This document shows, piece by piece, positions 17,776 to 27,200 of a stretch of 64,000 bases of DNA. The first letter of the stretch is position 1; each line of letters starts with the position of its first letter. Below the pieces are notes generated by a model that did not search any database, was not told the DNA's origin, and was given only the letters and a program-made list of their open reading frames with translations. This stretch comes from Thermoflexibacter ruber (GTDB lineage Bacteria > Bacteroidota > Bacteroidia > Cytophagales > Thermoflexibacteraceae). The DNA lies in contig NZ_FONY01000005.1 of assembly GCF_900113045.1 (NCBI RefSeq), forward strand, positions 1 through 64,000, written 5' to 3'. A program made the translations under genes and the position numbers.

Positions 17776-19269
17776 TTAATAGCCTGGATTCTGCTTTACA
17801 TTAGGATTTAAGTCTATTTCGTTCAATGGAATAGGGTAAAGCAAATTTTTGCTTACATCAAATCTGGCATCAGCCCGAGCAGAGCTAAAGTCCCAATTTG
17901 CTAAATTGATTTTTCCTGCGGCGTGCCAACGCTTCAAGTCAAGCCAACGATGCCCTTCTTCCCCTGCTAACTCTATAAATCGCTCGTCCATAATCCATTG
18001 CATAATTCTATTTCGGTCTGCTTCGCCTGTATTCCTATTGGCAGGGACGGTGCCAGAAGGGTTCATATTTCTCGCTCTGGTGCGTACTTGGTTGATTAAA
18101 CCAATAGCTTCAGCCGTAGAGCCTCCAGACTCCAAAATTGCCTCTGCTTTGAGCAAAAGCACATCAGCATAGCGTAAAATACGCGGATTGTTTACTGAAG
18201 CTACCCCAGACTGAGAGTATTGGTTACGTGCTACATATTTTCTAATGTCATTGCCTTGTAGAGTAATTGCCCTACGCGGGTCGTCTGTTTCAAAAGCATT
18301 TCTCAATTTTTGCGTAGAATAATGGTAGGGTTGTCCAAACAAACTCCAATGGTTTTCATAATAGCCCCAATACGCCGAGGTAGAACCCACATTATTATCA
18401 AAGTCATTGGAAAGCCATACATTGTCAAAAGAAGGCTGGCTGGCTTGAAATTCAAATAAGGACTCTTCATTGTTTTCTTTGTCAAAGGCAAAGTTGTCCC
18501 CAAAGTTTGCCACCAATGACAAACCTGAAATCTTATTGAAAGCAGCAACCGCAGCAGTAAAATCAGCTGTTGATTTCTTGTAAGAGCCTCTGAATACTAA
18601 GGCTTTTCCTAAAAATCCATTAGCTGAGTTTTTGGTAACACGTCCTCTATTTGCAACGTCCCAACGGTCAGGAAGTAAGTTAGCTGCCTCTGTAAAATCT
18701 TTGATGGCTTGGTCTAAGAGTTCTGTATCTTTGGAACTTGGGTTAGTAGTTTTGTCAGTAGATTGGACACGCTCAGTGATGACAGGCGAAGTACCATAGT
18801 AGTTAAACAACAAAAAGAAAGCATAACCTCTTAAAAACAAGGCTTCGCCGCGATGTATTTCTTTCAATCCTGGTGTTCTATATACTCCATCTTTTACTGT
18901 ATTGATTTTGTCCAATAAAGTATTGGCTCTATTTACTATTTGATAAGCTACCCTGTAGAAAGTATTTAACCTTCCCTCAGCAGGTTGCAAGTTAAAAAAT
19001 ACTTCATAGGCATCTGTTCCTGTGGTAGTAATATCGTCCCCGGGTAGTTGCCAAAAGCCATGAATAGGATTGTTATTATTAAACCAGTAAAAGTCCGTAA
19101 GTTTGGCATAAACGCCCAAAGAAGTGCGGTCAAAATCAATTTCTTCCGTAAAGAAGGAAGCCTCTGTAGGATTGAGAGGTTGCAAGTCCAAACGGCTTTC
19201 ATTGCAGGCAGTATAAACGCCAAAAGAAAGCACAAAAACCAAAAAGAGAGTGATTCTGTAATTTTTCAT
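17776..19269 (-). CDS. SusD/RagB-family outer-membrane lipoprotein
   Basis: The protein has 497 residues. A lipoprotein signal peptide (FLVFVLSFGVYTAC, lipidated C22) is followed by the SusD start DLQPLNPTEASFFTEE, the TPR-like region with ALFLRGYAFFLLFNYYG and the SusD C-terminal signature (MDERFIELAGEEGHRWLDLKRW, then LYPIPLNEIDLNPNVKQNPGY). SusD proteins form the lid of SusC transporters and bind the incoming glycan or peptide at the cell surface. It follows susC by 83 bp on the same strand, so the pair is one transport unit. The ligand cannot be deduced; the GH95 fucosidase nearby hints at fucosylated glycans. Confidence 0.95.
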   Translation of the reverse strand: MKNYRITLFLVFVLSFGVYTACNESRLDLQPLNPTEASFFTEEIDFDRTSLGVYAKLTDFYWFNNNNPIHGFWQLPGDDITTTGTDAYEVFFNLQPAEGRLNTFYRVAYQIVNRANTLLDKINTVKDGVYRTPGLKEIHRGEALFLRGYAFFLLFNYYGTSPVITERVQSTDKTTNPSSKDTELLDQAIKDFTEAANLLPDRWDVANRGRVTKNSANGFLGKALVFRGSYKKSTADFTAAVAAFNKISGLSLVANFGDNFAFDKENNEESLFEFQASQPSFDNVWLSNDFDNNVGSTSAYWGYYENHWSLFGQPYHYSTQKLRNAFETDDPRRAITLQGNDIRKYVARNQYSQSGVASVNNPRILRYADVLLLKAEAILESGGSTAEAIGLINQVRTRARNMNPSGTVPANRNTGEADRNRIMQWIMDERFIELAGEEGHRWLDLKRWHAAGKINLANWDFSSARADARFDVSKNLLYPIPLNEIDLNPNVKQNPGY

Positions 19270-19352
19270 ACGTTTTTATTTTTAAAATCTTGTAGTAGGA
19301 ATCTGGAATTAGCATAACAACATTCCAAACTCCTAAGAAATAATTTGTATAA

Positions 19353-22300
19353 TTAAAATGTTGCAGATAAACCAAGCATAAATGTTCGTGCAGGTGGTAG
19401 TATATCATTTTCTGGGTCCGGACCTGTCCATCTGGTAAAGGTAAATACGTTTGTTCCACTAATAAATACCCTACATCTGTCTATTACTCCTGTTTTACTC
19501 ATTAGACTTCTGGGTAAGCTATACCCCAATTGGAAGTTCTTTAATCGCATAAATCCTGCATTTTCTACCCAACGACTTGAGAATCTGTTATTTCCTGCGG
19601 GGTCGTTGCGTACTGCTCTTGGCATAGTGGTAGAAGGATTTTGCGGAGTCCAACGGTTCAACACTGTAGTCCATTGGTTTACTCCCGTGCTGCTCATGCT
19701 TTCTCCTCCCCAACGTTCTCCATTGATTTTCTGCACATCGCCAATACCTTGGAAGAATATAGACAAATCAAAATTTTTCCAATTTGCACTTAGATTGATA
19801 CCATAGAAATAACCAGCTATGGTTTTTCCTATATAAGTTCTATCAAAAGCATTTACCACATTGTCTGGCTCATCGCTGTATGTTTTCCCGGGTTCGGTGG
19901 GTGCGCTACGCACATCCTCGAAGTACATATCACCAGGCTTAAAGTTATTTCCGTTATTGGCATCACGCTTCGTTGCTGTCCAAGCATTAATTTCTTCTTG
20001 GCTTTGGAAGATACCCCCTACTTTATACCCCCATAAGAAAAACAGTGGATAGCCTACTTCTATCCTTCCGCCTTCACCACCAAAGGGCTGGTCTCTAAAT
20101 ACGCTAATAGTTCTGTTCCTTACCGTAGTTAAGTTACCACCTATGTTAAAGGTAAAATCTTCACCAATTTTTCCATTGTATCCTAATTGTAACTCTACCC
20201 CGCTATTTCTTACAGAAGCAATATTAAGAATAGGTTGATTTTCATTTCCTACGCTTGCAGGAAGTTGTGAGCCTTGCAAGATACCTGAGGTCAATCTACT
20301 GTAATATTCAACGGTTGCTGTAATCTTATTATTTAAGAAAACACCGTCAAACCCTACATTGGTGGTGCTTGCCACCTCCCAAGATAAATCTACTACAGGA
20401 AAATCAGGCAATCTTACCCCAAATCGCAAATTTCCTACTGCATTACCAGCCCCAGAGCCTGTAGCATAGTCAGGCGTAGTGGAAACACTGGACAAGAAAG
20501 CAAATGAAGCCGTTTCTTGATTTCCTAACTGCCCCCAACCCCCTCTTAGTTTTAAGTCATTGATGAAAGTCAGGTCTTTCATAAAGTCTTCTCGGCTAAT
20601 TCTCCATGCCAAAGCAAAGGAAGGGAAAGTACCCCACTTGTACCCTGGTGCAAAGCGAGAGCTTCCGTCCCTACGTACAGTAACATCTGCATAGTATTTG
20701 TCGGCATATTTGTAGCTAACTCTACCCATGTAACCTTGTAGCCTATTGATGTTGCGGAAAGAGCCTGCATTAGAGAAAGGAGGAAGGTTATTGATGTTTC
20801 TGAACAGAGGGTCAGAAAATGGTATCTGTCCAGAAGAAGCCTGCAAAAAGTCATACTTATATTCTTGGTCCATGGCATTCAAAATCACATCAAAGCTATG
20901 GTCTCCAAAAGATTTGTTGTAAGAAACACTAAACTCTTTCACAAAATTAGTATTTCTTGTATGTCTTTCTCCATATCCTCCTTTTGATGTACCGTCATTA
21001 CCAGAGTAGGGATTGCCTGGCGTTTGCGAGAACAAATAATTGTTAAAGTCATTCCAATCGTTTCTTTTATTGTAATACCAGTCAGCACTGAATGTACCTC
21101 TAAATTTCAATCCTTTTACAGGCTCCATTTGCAAATAGGCTGTTCCCATATTCCTCAACATATTATAGCGGGTATCATTGAGTGCTTGTTGAGCGAAAAC
21201 ATTATTGTTCGTTTCTACACCCCAAAGTAGTGTAGGGTCACCATCAAAGACTTGGGCAGGAATAGGGAGTAAGAACAAAGGTCTTTGTGTATTTTGCCCT
21301 AACTCAGGATTAGGTCTAAACCTTGCGCTAATGGAGGGAGCGAAACCTGTGGGGTGAGTAGGGTCAAAAATTTGCTGCCAAGGCGAAGTTCTTGACACAT
21401 ATCCTAAATCGGTACGCGTATTGTCTAAAGCATTAATGTAACCTAAGCGGTAGGTAGCTCCTACTTCAAATATTTTAGAAATATTGCTTTTCACATTGGT
21501 TGCAAAAGAATAACGCTCCATGTCGTTCTGAACTAAGGTGCTTTGGGTTCTTCCATAACCAGCAGATACATAGTAAGTCGTCGCATCATTGCCTCCATAT
21601 ACTTTGGCACTATAGTCTTCTGTGATGGCATTTCTTTGGATAAGTGGTGTCTGCCAATCTACTGTAGGTCTATTGCCTAAAAATGCTGGACTTTGAGGGT
21701 TAAACTCTGGCGGAAGGTTCTTAGCTTCATCAGGGTTATTGGCATAAGCCTCTTGATATAGGCGAGTATATTGGTTCACATCAAGCATATCAAATTTCTT
21801 TGGAATATTCTGCACCCCACGAGAAGCGTTAAATTCTACTTTAGGTCTGCCTGATTTTCCTCGCTTTGTAGTGATTAAAATTACTCCATTGGAAGCACGA
21901 ACTCCGTAGATAGCGGCAGCAGAAGCATCTTTCAATACAGAAATAGATTCAATATCGTTAGGATTTATCAAGTTTAGTACGTTCACATTGCCGCGAATAT
22001 CTCCTATTAAGCCACCGCTTACGCCATCACCAAACTCAGTAAGAGGAATTCCATCAACTACATACAAGGGTTCTGCATAGCCAAAGGTACTTACTCCACG
22101 AATACGCACTTGTGGACGTGCATTAGGGTTGCCGCCGGGTGTAGATACAAACACCCCTGCCATTCTCCCTTGCATAGATAACTCTGGCTGCATCGCTACA
22201 CTTTTAGCTATATCTTCTGCCCCAACCACAGATACTGCTCCCGTCAAATCCTTTTTATCTCGTTCCCCATACCCAATGACTACTATATCCTGCAAGGTTT

Positions 22301-23018
22301 TCACATCTAAAGCCATTTTGACATCAATAGTAGTGCGATTTCCAATTTCTACCTCTTGAGTAGCAAAACCCACATAAGAGAAAACCAAAGTAGTCGTGTT
22401 ATCAGGTACAGAGAGGGAATATTTACCTTCGGAATCAGTAATAGTACCTACATTTGTTCCTTTGGCAACAATGTTTACTCCGGGAATAGGGCTATTGTCT
22501 TCCGCTGACGTTACTGTACCCGTAATACGTTTTTCTATTCTCAATAACTCCCTCTTTATACCTGCATTTAGCAAAGGCAAGGTGCTTATTTCCAAAGGAG
22601 TAAAAACCGAAGAGGCTGTATTAGGAATTTCCTTTATGTTCTCTTTGGGTTTTTCGGGCGTAATAATAAAGAGTTGGCTTTCCATCTGTTGATAACGCAA
22701 GCCCAAAGGCACAAGCAGGTTTTCTAATACTTGCTCTATTTTATCGCTTTGCGGAATAGTCGTTACAGTAAGTTTATCTGCTTTTACCGTCCCTGCATAA
22801 ACAAAGCGAACATTGTACTTGCTTTCTAAATTTTTAAGTACATTTTTCAGACTTTGTACGTTTTCTTTTTTCAAATCTCCTACTTGATAGCGGAGAGAAA
22901 GGTCATCTTGGCGACGTGCCAAGGTTTGTGCTTGCAAACTCGTCTGCAATAGGAGTGCAAACGCCGTGATAAAATAATAAAATCTCCAATTGGTTTTGTA
23001 AAGTAATTTCGTTTTCAT
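19353..23018 (-). CDS. SusC/RagA-family TonB-dependent transporter with STN signalling domain
   Basis: The protein has 1221 residues. The order is: signal peptide (YFITAFALLLQTSLQAQ), an STN (secretin/TonB N-terminal) domain ~residues 45-120 (LKNVLKNLESKYNVRFVYAG), a carboxypeptidase-regulatory-like Ig domain ~165-235 (ITGTVTSAEDNSPIPGVNIV), a plug with DLTGAVSVV and the RagA motif GVRASNGVILITTKRGK, and a 22-strand-type barrel ending in an aromatic residue (MLGLSATF). It imports large ligands together with SusD, powered by TonB. The STN domain is the part that in regulated systems contacts a FecR anti-sigma factor; fecR lies just 64 bp upstream. There is no sigma gene adjacent, which is unusual. 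Confidence 0.95.
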   Translation of the reverse strand: MKTKLLYKTNWRFYYFITAFALLLQTSLQAQTLARRQDDLSLRYQVGDLKKENVQSLKNVLKNLESKYNVRFVYAGTVKADKLTVTTIPQSDKIEQVLENLLVPLGLRYQQMESQLFIITPEKPKENIKEIPNTASSVFTPLEISTLPLLNAGIKRELLRIEKRITGTVTSAEDNSPIPGVNIVAKGTNVGTITDSEGKYSLSVPDNTTTLVFSYVGFATQEVEIGNRTTIDVKMALDVKTLQDIVVIGYGERDKKDLTGAVSVVGAEDIAKSVAMQPELSMQGRMAGVFVSTPGGNPNARPQVRIRGVSTFGYAEPLYVVDGIPLTEFGDGVSGGLIGDIRGNVNVLNLINPNDIESISVLKDASAAAIYGVRASNGVILITTKRGKSGRPKVEFNASRGVQNIPKKFDMLDVNQYTRLYQEAYANNPDEAKNLPPEFNPQSPAFLGNRPTVDWQTPLIQRNAITEDYSAKVYGGNDATTYYVSAGYGRTQSTLVQNDMERYSFATNVKSNISKIFEVGATYRLGYINALDNTRTDLGYVSRTSPWQQIFDPTHPTGFAPSISARFRPNPELGQNTQRPLFLLPIPAQVFDGDPTLLWGVETNNNVFAQQALNDTRYNMLRNMGTAYLQMEPVKGLKFRGTFSADWYYNKRNDWNDFNNYLFSQTPGNPYSGNDGTSKGGYGERHTRNTNFVKEFSVSYNKSFGDHSFDVILNAMDQEYKYDFLQASSGQIPFSDPLFRNINNLPPFSNAGSFRNINRLQGYMGRVSYKYADKYYADVTVRRDGSSRFAPGYKWGTFPSFALAWRISREDFMKDLTFINDLKLRGGWGQLGNQETASFAFLSSVSTTPDYATGSGAGNAVGNLRFGVRLPDFPVVDLSWEVASTTNVGFDGVFLNNKITATVEYYSRLTSGILQGSQLPASVGNENQPILNIASVRNSGVELQLGYNGKIGEDFTFNIGGNLTTVRNRTISVFRDQPFGGEGGRIEVGYPLFFLWGYKVGGIFQSQEEINAWTATKRDANNGNNFKPGDMYFEDVRSAPTEPGKTYSDEPDNVVNAFDRTYIGKTIAGYFYGINLSANWKNFDLSIFFQGIGDVQKINGERWGGESMSSTGVNQWTTVLNRWTPQNPSTTMPRAVRNDPAGNNRFSSRWVENAGFMRLKNFQLGYSLPRSLMSKTGVIDRCRVFISGTNVFTFTRWTGPDPENDILPPARTFMLGLSATF

Positions 23019-23082
23019 ATTTACACACTGTTTAGTTTATAATTAAAAAATCATGTGATAGTCAGAAAAAGGACTTCAACAG

Positions 23083-24150
23083 CTATCTTTTCCGAGAAAA
23101 AATAACTTCTTTGTCCCTTTTTTCTATTTTTATATCCAAAGCGGTAGATAGCACTTCAAAAAATAGGGTTTCGTTCTTGCAAGGAATAACCCCTGTTAAG
23201 GTTTCTTTCGCCATTTTCTTATCTTGGAACCTGACCTTTAAGCCATAAACTTCCTCTATCTTCAGAGCAATCTCCGCAAGAGGGGTATTCTCAAAAACAA
23301 ACTCCTGAGCTTTCCAAGAAGTATAAAGTTCGGTTTTCACTTTTTTCTTAGTGAAGGTTTGCTTATCAGCAAACACTTCTACGATTTCATTAGGGAGCAT
23401 TTCTACGGTTTGCGTTGGCTTGTTCTCTCCTTTGATATTGAGTTTTACTTTTCCCTCGTTGAGAACAACTGCTACTTGATTCTGGCGATTCCATACGTTA
23501 AATTGCGTTCCTACTACCTCTACGTCCACATTGGCAGAGTGAACCGTAAACTTTACCAAACCCTTGTTTACCTCATTTGCTTGTTTCTCTACTTCGAAAA
23601 AAGCTTCTCCATTAAGCCAAACCTCTCTACTTTTTCCCTGTTCCCAATTTTTAGCAAAGGTCAAAGTAGAATTACTGTTTAGCGTAACTTTTGAGCCATC
23701 TGGCAGGGTAATGCTTTGCGTTTCTCCGTAAGCAGTCTGATAGGTTACATTTCCTAAATAATTGGAAATGAAGAAATAAGCTAAGGCACTCAGCGTAAAT
23801 AATACAAGTAATCCCGCCGCTATTCTTCTCGCTTGCGAGGATAAGGCAAAGACTTTGCGTTTTTCGGTATTTCTTGTAATTGTAAGTATAGGTTGCTTTT
23901 GTTTGCGAAGGCTCATCTGCAGCCTTGCAATCGCCTCTTGGGTTTCTTGAGCATATTTCTCAGCATTCTTATTGGGTAAAAGTGAACGCAATAAAGCAGT
24001 AGCTTCCTCAATTTGGGTTTGTTTTTCAGGGTATTTTTCTAAAAAATTTTCCCAAAATATGTCTGCGTCTTTACTTTCTTTGAAAACCCATCGCTGAAAA
24101 GACTCATCTGCGGCGAAATCTTCCGTCAGGTATGTAAGGTATTTCTCCAT
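23083..24150 (-). CDS. FecR-family anti-sigma factor
   Basis: The protein has 355 residues. The cytoplasmic N-terminal part (~1-105) would bind an ECF sigma factor; one membrane helix lies at ~108-130 (IAAGLLVLFTLSALAYFFIS). The periplasmic FecR domain follows (YGETQSITLPDGSKVTLNSN, WLNGEAFFEVEK, VVGTQFNVWN), and a C-terminal DUF4974 domain (FENTPLAEIALKIEEVYGL). In the known FecIRA scheme it passes a signal from the STN domain of the outer-membrane transporter to a sigma factor. Here it precedes susC and susD in the same direction, but the expected ECF sigma gene is absent; the gene upstream is a protease. Its start codon directly abuts a perfect inverted repeat at 24153-24195. Confidence 0.93.
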   Translation of the reverse strand: MEKYLTYLTEDFAADESFQRWVFKESKDADIFWENFLEKYPEKQTQIEEATALLRSLLPNKNAEKYAQETQEAIARLQMSLRKQKQPILTITRNTEKRKVFALSSQARRIAAGLLVLFTLSALAYFFISNYLGNVTYQTAYGETQSITLPDGSKVTLNSNSTLTFAKNWEQGKSREVWLNGEAFFEVEKQANEVNKGLVKFTVHSANVDVEVVGTQFNVWNRQNQVAVVLNEGKVKLNIKGENKPTQTVEMLPNEIVEVFADKQTFTKKKVKTELYTSWKAQEFVFENTPLAEIALKIEEVYGLKVRFQDKKMAKETLTGVIPCKNETLFFEVLSTALDIKIEKRDKEVIFSRKR

Positions 24151-24152
24151 TG

Positions 24153-24195
24153 GCTTTCCTCTTATAAATTTTAATTTTGTAACTAAGAGGAAAGC
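24153..24195 (-). promoter_or_regulatory. Perfect 12-bp inverted repeat abutting the fecR start codon
   Basis: GCTTTCCTCTTA (24153-24164) and TAAGAGGAAAGC (24184-24195) are exact reverse complements around a 19-nt AT-rich loop. In the fecR mRNA the second arm (TAAGAGGAAAGC) ends two bases before the ATG and contains the only purine-rich, SD-like run (AGAGGA). The structure could gate fecR translation, bind a regulator, or end transcription of the upstream protease gene (45 bp past its stop); no T-run follows, which argues against an intrinsic terminator. Confidence 0.75.
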
Positions 24196-24239
24196 AAGGA
24201 AATTTTCTAACCAAAAATTTTAAACTTTTTTTACAAATT

Positions 24240-27200
24240 TTACCACTTCTCTATCTTTTTGACATATATCCCTTTCTCAGTCATAATGCTTAAAATATAA
24301 ACCCCTGAAGACAAGGCAGATAGGCTGAGTTTTTCTGTAAATTGAGAACTGTCTTGTATGGCAATGCTTCTTTGTATTACCGTTTGACCTGCCAAATTAG
24401 TGAGTTGTAAGGTAATTGCTTTCCCTAAATTTTCATCTTCTAAGGCAAGGGTAATTTCATCTTTAGTAGGATTGGGGAAAATCAATAATTTTTTGTTAAA
24501 TTCTTCATTATCAACTCCTAAAATCACAGAAGGTCTGGCAGTTACGGTATTGCTTCTTGGGCTATTGCCAAAGTCGCTGATAGCTACTACGTAGAAATAA
24601 TAAGTAGTTCCATTCTTCAGGTTACTGACAAGAGCGGAATTATATTGCGTAGTACCTATGAGTTCAGCAGGTTTGTCAGCCGTAAAAGCATAGATTTCAT
24701 ACGCAAAACTCAAAGGTTCTTTATTGCTTTGCCATAAGAGTAAGACTTCCTTGTTTCCCGCTTGTGCAAAAACGAAAGGAGCATTAATAGGGCAGGCTTG
24801 TAAGCTATAAGCCCCTATGTCTATTTTTTGGCGTTTTCTACCCAAAATGTCTATATCGGGTGCATTGTTCCCTTTTACCCCCTTGCCTACTGCAGGATTC
24901 GCTCCACTGCCATCATAGCAAAGCAGTTCAAAATTATTGGCTTCCGCATTGATAAAGAGCGGCTTGCTTTGATTTTGGTCAGTATTTTCTTTCAAAAAAT
25001 CTATAGTTGTGCGGTCGCTACTAAGGTTGCCCCCACGACTTGTAAAAAGTAAACTTGTTGCCACAGAAAGATTCCCACCTGCTAAATCTGGATTCGCTAA
25101 AATTGTATTCTGCAAAGTTGTATTAGAATTAATCGCCAAATTCAAGGCAGAGGCATTGTTATTCTCCTCACCCTGAGAAGGTTGAGGATTAGTTTTATTA
25201 TTAGCAAGAGTTACATTCGTCAAACTTAGCGTTCCTGCATTGTAGATTCCTGCTCCTGCATTAGAGGCTAAATTGTTCGCTACCACCGTATTAATTAGAT
25301 TAGTATTCCCATTTCCCTCTATCCAAAGTCCGCCTCCTATTTGCCCAAAGCGCGTTGTATTATCATTGTTAGCATTAGATTTATTATTGATAATGAATGA
25401 ATTGTTTATTTCTAATTGGGTATTAGCGGCTACAGCGATTCCACCACCTAAAGGAGCTTGATTTTGTTGGATACGCACATTTTCTAAAGTCAGTCTGCCT
25501 TTTGAAAGCCTAATGCCACCTCCACTCGAGTTAGAAGTAGAGTTTGCCAGAGGAGAGAGTGAACCGTTGGAAATTGTTAAGCCACTGATTTTAACAGGGT
25601 TGATACTACTGTTTTCTATATTAAAAATCCTAAAATCTCTCTCAGCTTCTCTTTGGATACTTACCTGACCTAAACCTGAGATATTTACACTCCTACGAAC
25701 AGGTAGCTCAGCGGTATTGAGCATGACCTTACTGACTGTAGAAGCAAAAGTGATATTAGCATTTTCGGGAGCGCAAGTAATAGCCTCTCTTAGCGAACCT
25801 GCCCCAGTGTCGTTGCCGTTTTGCACAATAAAATTTTGTGTAGCAGGTGCTTGCCCTGTAAACTCAACCGCACCTCTGTCGCCTATGCCTATTCTACTAC
25901 TGCCCAAGGCATCTGTGGCAGGAAAAACTCCGACCCCTGTATTAATCGCAGGGCTACAATAAGCAGGTATAAAAAGTAGTAAACGAGGGTCAGTATTTTG
26001 TAAATCAGAGGCTTGCATAGTAAAAGGGCTATTTCCCAAAGTGATATTTCCACCTTGCGAAGTAATTACTCCACCAAAAACATTACTAATACTTCCTTCG
26101 TGATTGATAATGGTGTTTTGCAGAGTCAGATTACTTGCTAAGTTTCTAATACCAACCCTATCGCTTGCGGCAGTATTATCAGTAATTGTGCAGTTTTGCA
26201 GGATAAGATTAGCGGCAACAAAAAAGCCATTTTGGATAGTAGCCCCGTTCTCAGGATTGGAGGTATTAAAAGCTAATACACAATTAATCAAGGTCATAGT
26301 CCCACCTCGAGTTTCAAAGCCATTTTGGATAGCTCCCCCCGTACCTCCTGAGATATTATTCAGAATAAAACAGTTTCTTAAAGTTAGCGTTCCTGTATTC
26401 AAAATAGCTCCTCCAAAATCTGCCACCCCTCCATTTTGGAGGGTTAAATTATTCATATTCACTACTATATTATTGATAGCAAGGTTTTGCGTACCTTTGG
26501 TAACTCTAAACAATCTGAAAGGTTCTGTGCTATTTCTTTTGATAACAACGGTATTGCTGCCTGAGCCACCATCAATCGTTAAGTCTTTTTCTATCCATAA
26601 AGAAGAATTTAACAAAACCTCCTTGACATGAGGAGCAAAAGTAATAGTAGAAGCAGGACAAGCCCTTGCAATCGCCTCTCTAAGAGAACCTTGCCCACTG
26701 TCATTGCCATTGGTAACTATTTGGTTGGTGTTTTGTGTAACTGTATAGTTCAAAGCAATCGCCTGCTCGCCAACGATTGACCCTGAGCGTGTTCTGACTG
26801 TGTACCAATACGTTTTCCCAACTTGTAGATTTCGCGTGTCAGTAATAAAAGTACTGCTTGTAGGGGAGTTTGGTAAAGGAATCAAATTCCCGTTGTTACT
26901 ATCTATTTCAAAAACATCATAAGCAGTGGCACCTGGTACTGCCGCCCAAGAAAGCTGAACATTTCCACAACCCGTAATATTAAAAGTGGCAGGTGTGCGT
27001 ACAATCTTAAAATTCCCTGTTTCAGCTACAATATTAGGTGAAAAAGCCCCACTTACTCGTAAGCGAACTTGGTCGTTAGGGTTGATGTTTGGAGTGAGCC
27101 AGTTAATAGCTGTAGCAGGAGTATTTACTGTTCCAATAGCCGTCCAAGTTCCCCCACCATCTAAGGAGTATTCCACTAACTGCGCCCCGCTTGCTCCCGC

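Noticed and set aside
26104-26631. A 175-codon plus-strand open frame
   Set aside because: It is antisense to the S8 protease gene, has no recognisable domain and consists of hydrophobic shadow sequence from the repeated beta-helix codons.
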